In this document: in pieces, positions 49,269 through 57,003 of the stretch
Layout: each line of letters opens with the position of its first letter
Position numbering within the stretch: the stretch's first letter is position 1
NCBI GenBank assembly: GCA_947497085.1
Contig: CANMFE010000001.1
Location: 868,001 to 932,000, forward strand
Direction: 5' to 3'
Length of the DNA: 64,000 nt
Origin: an uncultured Sphingomonadaceae bacterium
GTDB lineage: Bacteria; Pseudomonadota; Alphaproteobacteria; Sphingomonadales; Sphingomonadaceae
Position numbers and translations under genes: made by a program
The notes under the pieces: model-generated
What the model was told of the DNA's origin: nothing
The model's input: the letters and a program-made list of their open reading frames with translations, nothing else
Databases searched by the model: none

Positions 49269-49671
49269 GAGCCTTCCTTACTTCTTATGTGCGTCAATAA
49301 GCGCGCAAGGACCATAAGCCGGGGTCCAAGCTATCGAAAAAATCCTTTTAGAATTATTCTCACCATTTTCAATGCTCAGCTTTCGAAAATGGAAAGCATC
49401 AGCAATTAATTTGCGTGGCATGGCACCAGCGCGACTCTTGAGATATGGCGAAATCAAATACACTCCATTAGATAAATGCGTGCAAACGCATTAACAAATT
49501 GCGATGAACAATCAAGGCTTACCATAACGTTATCAACACTATGATGAAAATATAAAACAACCCGTTCATGAACTGTCATCTAGGCAAAAAGATGCTTGAA
49601 TGTGATCATTGTCTGCATAATCAAAGCAAACACTGCTATCGTGCAGCATAGCCAAATAAGTCGCTATAGCG
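49269..49671. other. Intergenic region upstream of the polysaccharide operon
   Basis: 403 A/T-rich bases, the probable promoter region of the polysaccharide operon. It holds a hairpin (AATGCG / CGCATT, 49475-49492) and a perfect 10-bp palindrome ATAACGTTAT (49524-49533). A 61-codon minus-strand frame (49278-49463) begins with GTG but has poor start context and no family resemblance. Confidence 0.5.
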
Positions 49672-51090
49672 TCAGTCAGTCCAGCCCAATGCCGCGCGCA
49701 TGATGTTATAGATGTAATTCTGTTCAATAACGCCTCGGGCTTTTGTCGCACCAGGGCCTTTTGCGTAAAGCGCCACATCTTCGCCGCCATGCGTTTCATA
49801 GGGGCCGGGAATGGCTGCCTGCTGCTTTGCCTTTGGCCCGGTTTCGGGCATGGTGCGCTTGCCATTTATCGCCCCCGGACCATTTGCATAGCCGAGCGTG
49901 GTGTAAGGTAGTTTGTCTGCGGCCAAGACTGGCTCACCTGTCGGTTCGCCGCTGTCATCATTGCCCATCGCAAGTCCAAGTATAGGGTTCCCGCGTGTCG
50001 GATAACCGGCGATTGTAAACACATGGCTATGATCCGCTGTGACCAGTATCAGCGTCTCTTCCGGATCGGTATTTGCCGCAGCATAGGCCACTGCCCGTGC
50101 AAACTCGCGTGTTTCCTCAAGCGCATAACCCGCTTTTCCGTCATGATGTCCATGGTCGATGCGTCCGCCTTCGACCATCAGGAAATAACCATCCTCATCG
50201 CGCGAAACACGCTGCAGCGCCGCCGCAGTCATATCAGTCAGCGTGGGTTCGCCGCTGCCGCTGGCACGGTCAAGCATATAGGTCATATGGCTTGACGAAA
50301 ACAGGCCAAGCACCGGCTTATCCATCGCTGCGGCATTCATTGCGCGCATGTCCTCAACATAGCTGCCACCCGTGCGCGCCACCCATTGCTGCCCCAGATT
50401 GGCCGAGTCCGCATTGCGCCGCCCGCCTTCAGCCTGGCCCAGGAAATTCCGCCGTCCCCCGCCAAGTGCGACATCAAAGGGGAATTCCAAAAGCTGCACT
50501 GCAATATCGCGGCATCCTTGTGCTAGTGCAGTTTCAGGCATGTTGCTGTCCGCTTCCCATTCCCGCTCAGGGCTGTGCGCATATACGGCGGCAGGTGTAG
50601 CATGCGTAAGCCGCGCCGTGCTGACAATGCCCACCGCAAGGCCCCGCGCTTTTGCCTGTCCCGCAAGTGCTGGCAATTTTTCGTTCTGTGAAGCGGCACA
50701 ATCACCGCGCCTGGATATCGGCCCCGTACCGATAACCCCCGCGCGTGTTTTTACGCCGGTATTCATTGCCGTTGCCGTACCCGCGCTATCGGGTACCTGC
50801 TGGTTTGTATTATAGGTTTTAACGAGGGCGACATTGGGAAAGCGTTCGAATGACAGATAATTTTCCTCACCGGTTTCCCCGCGCTGCTGCCCTTCATAGA
50901 TGCGCGCGGCTGTCACGGTTGAAATGCCCATGCCGTCGCCGATAAACAAGATGACATTTTTCGCTTTGGCAGGAGTATCCGCCGTCGCCGCCGAAACAGC
51001 CGCAACAGGTTGCTGGGAACCGTCTGTACAGGCCGTGAGCGGCAGAAAAAGGGTTGATATTGCAAGGATGAAAGGGGCGAATCTGGTCAT
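49672..51090 (-). CDS. Alkaline phosphatase (PhoA family) lipoprotein
   Basis: A 472-residue phosphomonoesterase started at MTRFAPFIL, which gives a proper signal. The lipobox is PLTAC (C21), so it is membrane-anchored, unlike soluble PhoA. Metal motif LFIGDGMG (GDGMG 51-55), phosphorylated S102 in DSAGTATA, and the ligand motifs GGRIDHGHHDGKA and TADHSH are all present. It releases phosphate in the periplasm or at the surface. No Pho box was identified. Confidence 0.94.
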   Translation of the reverse strand: MTRFAPFILAISTLFLPLTACTDGSQQPVAAVSAATADTPAKAKNVILFIGDGMGISTVTAARIYEGQQRGETGEENYLSFERFPNVALVKTYNTNQQVPDSAGTATAMNTGVKTRAGVIGTGPISRRGDCAASQNEKLPALAGQAKARGLAVGIVSTARLTHATPAAVYAHSPEREWEADSNMPETALAQGCRDIAVQLLEFPFDVALGGGRRNFLGQAEGGRRNADSANLGQQWVARTGGSYVEDMRAMNAAAMDKPVLGLFSSSHMTYMLDRASGSGEPTLTDMTAAALQRVSRDEDGYFLMVEGGRIDHGHHDGKAGYALEETREFARAVAYAAANTDPEETLILVTADHSHVFTIAGYPTRGNPILGLAMGNDDSGEPTGEPVLAADKLPYTTLGYANGPGAINGKRTMPETGPKAKQQAAIPGPYETHGGEDVALYAKGPGATKARGVIEQNYIYNIMRAALGWTD

Positions 51091-51127
51091 GCATGTCTCT
51101 CCGTTTGGGCGCTGCATTTCCGCACTA

Positions 51128-52378
51128 TCAGCTATCCTTTTCCAACCCAAGAGCAACATTGCCGGTCACGCCGGTTTTGGGCGGAAGGTTGGACGGATTA
51201 TAGTCCGGGCATAATTTCATCCTGTCATAGACACTGGAATGAATGCTGGCATCCGGTGCGATATAGCGGCGTTCGCCAAGCGGCAGATACATGCCCCGCC
51301 TGTTCCTGCGTTCCGGCCATTCACTGCGGCTGTTACGTTTGGGAATATATTCGAACAACCTCCAAAACCCTCTGAGTGAGGGATGCAGTTTTCCCGCCGG
51401 ATCAGGCTTTGGATACAGGTAGCGCGTGGTATCGCTATAGGGCTCCGCACCACTCACATAGCGCGCCATGCGGCCAAATACCCTGAGTCCCGCCTTTTCC
51501 GCTTCACCGATCATCCAGATTAGCGGGAATTGGGAAATGCCGCTATCGGCGCGTCTATGGCCGCCGCCCACATCGCTATGATATCCCACGAACCAGACTT
51601 GCCGCGCGTCCTGTGCATCTGGCGCTCCCTGTGAATGGATATTCGGCTTGAAAGGCTGCCCATCCTTCCATCCGTCGAGCCGGAACATCCGACGCCGCTC
51701 GTCAATTGATGCCGCCTGCCGGAATATACGCACCGCCGGATTATATTTGGTATGGGGCAGGTCCTCGCGCATGACGGGCGGAAAATATCTTTTCACATTG
51801 GGTACGAAAACGGAGCTGACCGTATCCCAAAGGCCCAAAAAGCGGACTGCCGCCGTGCGTGTCTGGGCCACGCGGCGGAAATTTGCACCTTCGCCTTCAT
51901 ATACATCCTCGCCCACTGCTTCGCCGGTGTCATGGCGCGCCCTTGGTGCTTGTTTATACGCAGTCAGCGCCGCACCGCTCAAATGTATCTGGTGTGCGCG
52001 CAATATACCCACTTCATATATCATCCCCGCCAGCACGCGGGCTGTATGCGCGCCCCGGCTGAAACCAAAGATATAGATATTGTCATAGTCCTCATAATTC
52101 TGGACAATAAACTCATAGGCCTTGAGCACATTGCTATCCAGGCCCAGGCCAAAAGCGAGGCCCAGCCCGTTTTTCAGCTTCTGTTTCAGCCAGCCCCAGG
52201 TGTAGATACGGCCCAACGTTCCCACGCCCTGGTCATAAAAGACGAGCTGCTCCGCACTTTTATCAACCGCCCGATACAGCTTCAGCACATTGGAGATATT
52301 CTCTTCAATCTGGTTGCCCGTTCCGTCCAGACAGATGACAATATTTTTTGACACAGCGCCCCCAATATCCGCCTGCAC
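51128..52378 (-). CDS. DUF2235 alpha/beta-hydrolase
   Basis: A 416-residue protein with the DUF2235 N-terminus NIVICLDGTGN (13-23) and nucleophile elbow GFSRGA with S107. Further family signals are SDVGGGH and LIWMIGEAEKAG. The GTG at 52378 starts it; an internal GTG before SKNIVICLD with GGGGG upstream is an alternative. Relatives include Tle1 phospholipase effectors of type VI secretion, but no secretion or immunity gene is nearby. It borders the mobile region. Confidence 0.87.
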   Translation of the reverse strand: MQADIGGAVSKNIVICLDGTGNQIEENISNVLKLYRAVDKSAEQLVFYDQGVGTLGRIYTWGWLKQKLKNGLGLAFGLGLDSNVLKAYEFIVQNYEDYDNIYIFGFSRGAHTARVLAGMIYEVGILRAHQIHLSGAALTAYKQAPRARHDTGEAVGEDVYEGEGANFRRVAQTRTAAVRFLGLWDTVSSVFVPNVKRYFPPVMREDLPHTKYNPAVRIFRQAASIDERRRMFRLDGWKDGQPFKPNIHSQGAPDAQDARQVWFVGYHSDVGGGHRRADSGISQFPLIWMIGEAEKAGLRVFGRMARYVSGAEPYSDTTRYLYPKPDPAGKLHPSLRGFWRLFEYIPKRNSRSEWPERRNRRGMYLPLGERRYIAPDASIHSSVYDRMKLCPDYNPSNLPPKTGVTGNVALGLEKDS

Positions 52379-52505
52379 GAAACACCCTGAAATCAGGCAT
52401 GCCCTGCCGATAGGGATATACTAGCCCAAAACGCAAAAAAACGGAAACCGCCCGGGCGAATATTTCTGCACCATGAAATCCAGATGCGACATAAATTCAA
52501 GAGAA

Positions 52506-52527
52506 TGGTGCCAGAAGAGGACTCGAA
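52506..52527 (-). mobile_element. Degenerate tRNA 3' end, probable attachment-site remnant
   Basis: Read on the minus strand, the 22 bases run T-loop TTCGAGT, T-stem CCTCT, acceptor TCTGGC, then A and CCA. This matches the 3' end of an alphaproteobacterial tRNA-Leu except for one missing G in the acceptor. The 5' part of the T stem does not match, so homology ends at the T loop, a usual tyrosine-integrase crossover point. Confidence 0.6.
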
Positions 52528-52544
52528 GTGCCTTATTATCTCCT

Positions 52545-52574
52545 TGTTTCACATGATTAAAAATAGTGTTTCAC
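52545..52574. repeat. Pair of TGTTTCAC direct repeats 22 bp apart
   Basis: Two exact 8-base copies (52545-52552 and 52567-52574), offset by 22 bases, about two helical turns. They lie beside the att-like sequence and may be recombinase or accessory-factor arm sites. Confidence 0.45.
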
Positions 52575-52657
52575 GTTTTTAGCCCCAACAATGGGCCCCA
52601 GAAAATCTAACTACTGCAATGGTTCGAGTGCCTCAAAGCATTGAAAATAAGACTTTA

Positions 52658-52686
52658 TTGACTTTTACATTTCATTTTGCTACTTA
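52658..52686 (+). promoter_or_regulatory. Putative promoter of the integrase gene
   Basis: TTGACT and TACTTA with exactly 17 bases between. Transcription would start just before the palindrome at 52694-52711. Confidence 0.5.
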
Positions 52687-52693
52687 ATAAATA

Positions 52694-52711
52694 TGCTAGT
52701 GTTGACTAGCA
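52694..52711. promoter_or_regulatory. Palindromic operator before the integrase gene
   Basis: TGCTAGT and ACTAGCA pair perfectly around GTTG. The position at the expected transcription start suits a repressor site; a leader hairpin is possible too. Confidence 0.5.
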
Positions 52712-52738
52712 CATCACCACAAACAGTAAGGAACTATA

Positions 52739-53320
52739 ATGGAAAGGCAACCCGCTCGGGTGCTGGAGGCAGGAGACGTGCGCCGTTTGCTAAAGCACAC
52801 TACTACTCAGCGCCACCACTATCGAAATGCAGTCATAATCATGCTCAGCTTTAAGGCAGGTCTGCGTGCTTGCGAGATTTCCGGTTTGCGATGGCCGATG
52901 ATCCTGAAAAGCAACGGCCGTATCGGAGATCAAATTAGAATTTCAAAGCACATCGCCAAGTATGGCAACGGCAGACATATTCCCGCACATTCAGATTTGA
53001 AACGCGCGATTGCAGCTTACCATCGATCCATGGGACACCCACAGGACGGACCAGTTATAATGTCCGAACGCGGTGCAGCTATGACACCCAGAAGCATCGT
53101 TAATTGGTTTCATGATGTTTATGCTCAGCTTAGTCTTTTTGGCTGCTCTTCGCACAGCGGCCGAAGAACATTTATTACTCGCTCAGCCCGGGTCATTGGC
53201 AAAGCAGGCGGATCATTGCGCGATGTTCAAGAACTTGCTGGACACAGGGCTCTGACAACAACTGAACGATATATTGAAGGCGATAGGGACGCCCAGCGCA
53301 AACTAATCAGCTTGCTCTAA
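52739..53320 (+). CDS. Minimal tyrosine recombinase
   Basis: A 193-residue protein that is almost entirely the catalytic domain: R43 (GLRACEI), K74, H139-x-x-R142 (HSGRR), H169 (AGHRA) and nucleophile Y178 (TERYIEG). All key residues are intact. It lacks the N-terminal core-binding and arm-binding domains of phage integrases, a size like FimB/FimE invertases. It follows AAGGA and a good promoter and sits beside an att-like sequence, so it probably moves the accessory block. Confidence 0.9.
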   Translation: MERQPARVLEAGDVRRLLKHTTTQRHHYRNAVIIMLSFKAGLRACEISGLRWPMILKSNGRIGDQIRISKHIAKYGNGRHIPAHSDLKRAIAAYHRSMGHPQDGPVIMSERGAAMTPRSIVNWFHDVYAQLSLFGCSSHSGRRTFITRSARVIGKAGGSLRDVQELAGHRALTTTERYIEGDRDAQRKLISLL

Positions 53321-53362
53321 ACCAACCCGCTTCTCACACAAATTATTGAAAGGAATGAGGCT

Positions 53363-53731
53363 ATGCATAACCAAGAACAGGAAAGTTGTGTCCAAAATGC
53401 AGAGGCACAGCGCATGAAAATTATCCGCACACTGAACGATCAGCTGAGGTGTGAAGGCAAAGGCGGGCAGCTTTTCATCACGCGCGGTATATGCGATTTG
53501 AAAGCTGGCATCGCTCCGCTCATCTTAAGGGCTGTAGCTGAATTTGATGATTTCACCCAAGGCAATGATCCATATCGTGAGCATGATTTTGGCTCGCTCA
53601 CCTTCGACGGCCACAAAGTTTTTTGGAAAATCGACTATTATGACAAATTGATGCAGTTTGGTTCGCCAGACCCCTCAGATCCAGACGTTACAAGCCGCGT
53701 ACTGACGGTATTTCTAGCGAGCGAATATTGA
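53363..53731 (+). CDS. DUF3768 protein
   Basis: A 122-residue protein with the DUF3768 pattern NDPYREHDFGS, VFWKIDYYD, SPDPSDPDVTSRVLTVFLASEY. The family is frequent on alphaproteobacterial plasmids and integrative elements, with no known function. Its stop overlaps the next ATG (TGATG), so it is co-translated with the DNA-glycosylase-like gene. The gene starts 43 bases after the integrase. Confidence 0.85.
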   Translation: MHNQEQESCVQNAEAQRMKIIRTLNDQLRCEGKGGQLFITRGICDLKAGIAPLILRAVAEFDDFTQGNDPYREHDFGSLTFDGHKVFWKIDYYDKLMQFGSPDPSDPDVTSRVLTVFLASEY

Positions 53732-54345
53732 TGGCCCGGAAGCCGCCGCTCATCACGTTAGAGCATCCTATAAGCAAAGCGCAGTTCCTGCAGATTACTC
53801 AGGCCGTCTGTGAGGCTGGATATGCAGATGCCATTGATTGGTCTGAAAATATCCAGCCCCCTTCGAGTGCTAAACAGTTTGCCAAGGAAGCTATATATGT
53901 AATCTGTAACTCTGGGATGAAGAACAGCGTCGCAATTGGCATTTTTGATCGGTGCATGACAGCATTGGAAAATGGGCAATCCGCGAAGACGGTTTTTGGC
54001 CACCCTGGAAAATCTGCTGCCATTGATGATATATGGAGGCGCAGGCTCTACCTGTTTGGACAGTATAAACGGTCGAGCGATCCGATAGAATTTTGTGCAT
54101 CATTGCCTTGGATTGGTTCAATCACCAAATTTCATCTCGCCAAAAACTTCGGCGCCGATGTAGCTAAGCCTGATGTTCACATGATCCGCCTTGCTGAGGC
54201 AGAAAATACAAATTCGCAGGAGTTATGCCAAAGGTTGGCTGCAGAGACTGGCTACAGAGCAGCGACCGTTGACATGATATTATGGAGAGCCTGCGCAGAC
54301 GGTATTATTCATTCTCGTCCCTCTAGACCGACAGAAGATAAATAG
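53731..54345 (+). CDS. HhH-GPD DNA-glycosylase-like protein
   Basis: A 204-residue protein. LPWIGSITK (125-133) fits the helix-hairpin-helix, and the later PDVHMIR with D148 fits the catalytic Asp of the HhH-GPD base-excision family. The position of the Schiff-base Lys (two residues after the hairpin Gly) is Ile, so a bifunctional lyase is unlikely. There is no iron-sulfur cluster loop. The gene overlaps the DUF3768 stop. It may act on mobile-element or invader DNA. The overall match is modest. Confidence 0.6.
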   Translation: MARKPPLITLEHPISKAQFLQITQAVCEAGYADAIDWSENIQPPSSAKQFAKEAIYVICNSGMKNSVAIGIFDRCMTALENGQSAKTVFGHPGKSAAIDDIWRRRLYLFGQYKRSSDPIEFCASLPWIGSITKFHLAKNFGADVAKPDVHMIRLAEAENTNSQELCQRLAAETGYRAATVDMILWRACADGIIHSRPSRPTEDK

Positions 54346-54391
54346 TGCAACCTGCGCTATATGCTCAAACCCGAAAAACGGTTGAGGTCAT

Positions 54392-54631
54392 TTACAGTTT
54401 GGCAATGTCAGTGATGACGGACTGAGCATGACCGAGGGCATCGCAAGCTTCCAGCCATTGTACAAATTCGATCACATCGATCCGTCGTTCGCGCAACTCG
54501 ATTTTGGCGACCCATGACTGCGGCACATCCAATAAATCGGCTAGACCCTGCTGCGTCAATTCTGCATCAATGCGAGCCGACTTTAGCTTCGCAACCAAAG
54601 CATTATGTGCAGGCGTCCGTAATGTTTTCAA
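54392..54631 (-). CDS. XRE-family helix-turn-helix regulator
   Basis: A 79-residue protein that is one HTH domain: ELTQQGLADLLDVPQSWVAKIE, with helix 3 at about 40-50. It is divergent from the membrane/LprI-like pair, and a 19-bp palindrome lies between them. It probably represses its own gene or the divergent pair. There is no toxin fusion. Confidence 0.88.
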   Translation of the reverse strand: MKTLRTPAHNALVAKLKSARIDAELTQQGLADLLDVPQSWVAKIELRERRIDVIEFVQWLEACDALGHAQSVITDIAKL

Positions 54632-54664
54632 CTCAAAGCTCTTTCTTCTTGCTTCGAGTTTTAT

Positions 54665-54683
54665 TAATCCTGATATCGGATTA
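54665..54683. promoter_or_regulatory. Palindrome between XRE gene and membrane gene
   Basis: TAATCC and GGATTA pair exactly around seven bases; a further AGGATT half-site lies to the right. A likely XRE operator. Confidence 0.45.
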
Positions 54684-54732
54684 TCCCATTTTAGGATTTT
54701 ACTACTTCAACAAAATAACAGGGAGTTTCATT

Positions 54733-55014
54733 ATGAGGTTTATTGTCGATTTTTTTAGATACGTGATCTTGGCCGGCATCGGCCTGACAATCATCACGAT
54801 CGTGTTTGTCTCGCTGCACATCGCAACGGCCAACACCACCGAGTTGCCATTTGGTAGTTACTTTTTCCTCTTTGCGGCCGCGCTATTGGTTGCACAGATC
54901 ATGGCCTTAGGGGCGACTGCAACCATCATTTCAATTCACGACCGGCATTGCGAAATTGTTGCTGAGCTGCGGAACATGAATGACACCATCAGGTCAAAAA
55001 CATACGGGGAATAA
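54733..55014 (+). CDS. Small two-helix membrane protein
   Basis: A 93-residue protein started at the ATG after AGGGAG. Two transmembrane segments (about 9-30 and 42-66) are joined by a short loop with TANTTELPFGSY. A cytosolic tail carries HDRHCEIVAELRNMNDTIRSK. No family is recognised. It ends four bases before the LprI-like gene, so the two are one operon and may form a membrane complex. Confidence 0.75.
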   Translation: MRFIVDFFRYVILAGIGLTIITIVFVSLHIATANTTELPFGSYFFLFAAALLVAQIMALGATATIISIHDRHCEIVAELRNMNDTIRSKTYGE

Positions 55015-55018
55015 AAAA

Positions 55019-55978
55019 ATGTCCATTGAGAAATCTCACATCAAAGCCGGCTTCATATTCACAGGAGTTTGTGTAGCGATTGGTATCGCACTATACCTTG
55101 TAACCATTATCGGTTCAGATGATGAAAATGCCGAGCCGAATATCGCAGCCAGAACCACTAATGTAGATTGTCCGGCAGATATAATCGGCCTCAATCTAGG
55201 TGCTGACAAAAAAGGCGGTACTATTGAGCTAATCACTCCAGTTGCCGATAGCCACGGCGCAGAAACCGAAGTCTATTCTGCCCAAAGCGTAACATGCATA
55301 CCACGCGCTGACCTAGAAAAAATGGCCGAAGTAGCCGGGTTAAATGAAACTGATGCTCTTCCCATCAAGATTGGCTTTGACCCAACGGGTACGATCAATA
55401 AATATCGAAGCCGGATCGACTATGAACCAGATTTAGATCTGGACTTGTCGGACGTTCCAGTTCCGCCCTCGGGAATGGCTTTCGGCGAAGCAGTTTGGCT
55501 TGTAGGCAGCGATCAGAACAGTGTGCAGATCAGTTGGCATAAGGACTTCCGCGAACGCCTTGAAAAAGATGCTCGATCAATCACCGAAATTGAGAGTGAA
55601 GCGACTCAGATTGCAGAACCTGACCACGATAACTCATCCGATTATTCTGCCTCCTATATGGACTGTATGGACGCTGGAGATGCTGCTGCTGGTGTTGATA
55701 GCGCAATGATGGAGTGTGCCAGCCAAGAGCTCCTAAAACAGGATAAGCGGCTAAACGATGAGTACCGCAAAGCTATGGCAAAGGCCACTTCGCCACAGAA
55801 AGTGAAATTGCGTGACTTGCAGCGATCATGGATAGCCGAGCGTGACAAGAAATGCGGTGAATTTGTCGATACGGAATATCCTGGCACATTGGACAGATTG
55901 CTTGAAGTTCAATGCATTTTAGGCGAGACAGCAGACCGCGCAAATTGGCTTGATACAAATTTTAATGAAATGAAATAA
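55019..55978 (+). CDS. Membrane-anchored protein with LprI-like C-terminal domain
   Basis: A 319-residue protein. One N-terminal helix (about 8-29) anchors a periplasmic part. The C-terminal about 90 residues match LprI/DUF1311: MDCMDAGDAAAGVDSAMMECASQELLKQD in outline, then LNDEYRKAM, LRDLQRSWIAERDKKC. LprI-type proteins inhibit lysozyme in mycobacteria; the function elsewhere is open. The middle region has no recognisable domain. A strong inverted repeat follows the stop. Confidence 0.8.
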   Translation: MSIEKSHIKAGFIFTGVCVAIGIALYLVTIIGSDDENAEPNIAARTTNVDCPADIIGLNLGADKKGGTIELITPVADSHGAETEVYSAQSVTCIPRADLEKMAEVAGLNETDALPIKIGFDPTGTINKYRSRIDYEPDLDLDLSDVPVPPSGMAFGEAVWLVGSDQNSVQISWHKDFRERLEKDARSITEIESEATQIAEPDHDNSSDYSASYMDCMDAGDAAAGVDSAMMECASQELLKQDKRLNDEYRKAMAKATSPQKVKLRDLQRSWIAERDKKCGEFVDTEYPGTLDRLLEVQCILGETADRANWLDTNFNEMK

Positions 55979-55996
55979 CCAGCCTTTCCGCTTGAC

Positions 55997-56038
55997 TAAG
56001 GGCCTCGAAACTTGACGAACTAGGTTTCGAGGCCCTTA
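55997..56038. terminator. Long perfect inverted repeat after LprI-like gene
   Basis: A 15-bp perfect stem (TAAGGGCCTCGAAAC with its complement at 56024-56038) and a 12-base loop between convergent genes. There is no clear T-run, so a factor-aided or bidirectional terminator is likely. Confidence 0.7.
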
Positions 56039-56067
56039 TGTTTGTAATTCATTGCGGTAGTCAGAGC

Positions 56068-57003
56068 TTAGCGTCGTATTTCATAAGGATGGTAATTCAC
56101 GCGCCTCTTTTTCGTTCGAATTCTGTCCCAGAACTGATCCATCGCGGCATGATCGGCTTTGTCATCAGTCCATTGTGTTCGGCTTCGATGCCGATAAGTG
56201 AGACGCCTACACCATTCACTTCGGATGCCTCCCCCATCATTAGAAGAGCGAACAAGCGCCTTTAGCTCTAGCTGCGAAAGGCATTCTAATATGCGCACCG
56301 CAAACTCAGGTTGATAGCCTTTAGTTGTGGATTTTAACTTAAGTCCGCTCTTCCTGTTTTCGACCATTTTTACTTCAAATGGTGGTTTGAAAATATAGTA
56401 CGAAATGTAAGCAAGATCATCTTTCGTGGGTGTAACTAGCCTTACATCAATGGGTTTGGCGTCAAACGAGTTGACCCAAGACGGACTTGAGTTCAGGTCA
56501 TTCATGATATCGTCACAATCCAGAGAACGCTCAGTCCAGGCAATTGCGTGACCATGCAACATTAGCAGTCGGCCCTTACCTTTACGTGGATAGTTACCCA
56601 CGCCCTGAATTTCTAAGACACTTAAGCTATCGAGCTTAAGTTTGCGCAAAACCGGATCAATTGACCGATGCATTTTACTGATTTCGATTATTGGTCTTCG
56701 GTCTGACGTGTTCGCGAAATCATTCGTGAAAGTTAGTAGATAGAAATTCAGATCGGGTTTCTGTAAATGCAATTCTATCAATAATTTTGATAAAATCTTT
56801 GTCGCCCGGCACCTTAATTTCAAATCTGACGCCAACATGGCATTCGTCAATCTGCCACGACCTAAAATATCGTTGAAGATATTTCGATCTGCTTGGCCAA
56901 GCTTGTGCTTTTTTGCATAGGTCTTGATTAAATGGGCAAACCCAGTTTTCGCCAGCTGCGCCTTTTGGGATGCAGTTTTTTTCTTCTTTCCGACCGCATT
57001 CAT
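56068..57003 (-). CDS. Rep-like protein with HUH-type motif order
   Basis: A 311-residue protein with no clear overall homologue known to me. Three motifs occur in the order seen in HUH replication initiators: a hydrophobic strand ending LTFTND (87-95), a His pair HGH (150-152, with Gly not a bulky residue between), and YISYYIFK (199-206), matching the catalytic Tyr/Lys motif. The N-terminus is basic. It overlaps the AlpA-like gene in an ATGA, and palindromes lie upstream of that gene. A replication, relaxase or transposition role is inferred, not shown. Confidence 0.5.
   Translation of the reverse strand: MNAVGKKKKTASQKAQLAKTGFAHLIKTYAKKHKLGQADRNIFNDILGRGRLTNAMLASDLKLRCRATKILSKLLIELHLQKPDLNFYLLTFTNDFANTSDRRPIIEISKMHRSIDPVLRKLKLDSLSVLEIQGVGNYPRKGKGRLLMLHGHAIAWTERSLDCDDIMNDLNSSPSWVNSFDAKPIDVRLVTPTKDDLAYISYYIFKPPFEVKMVENRKSGLKLKSTTKGYQPEFAVRILECLSQLELKALVRSSNDGGGIRSEWCRRLTYRHRSRTQWTDDKADHAAMDQFWDRIRTKKRRVNYHPYEIRR

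Larger units (their letters stand above)
52379..52738. other. Intergenic region at the accessory-region boundary
   Basis: 360 bases without a gene. They hold a degenerate tRNA 3' end, two TGTTTCAC repeats, a promoter and a palindromic operator, all described separately. It separates core-like genes on the left from the A/T-richer accessory block. Confidence 0.7.

Noticed and set aside
49278..49463. 61-codon frame just upstream of the TviB-like gene
   Set aside because: GTG start with a Shine-Dalgarno too close, no similarity, and located where the operon promoter is expected.
52621..52634. GGTTCGAGTGCCTC as a second tRNA T-arm
   Set aside because: No matching acceptor or CCA follows and the T-stem complement is missing; only the T-loop resembles a tRNA.
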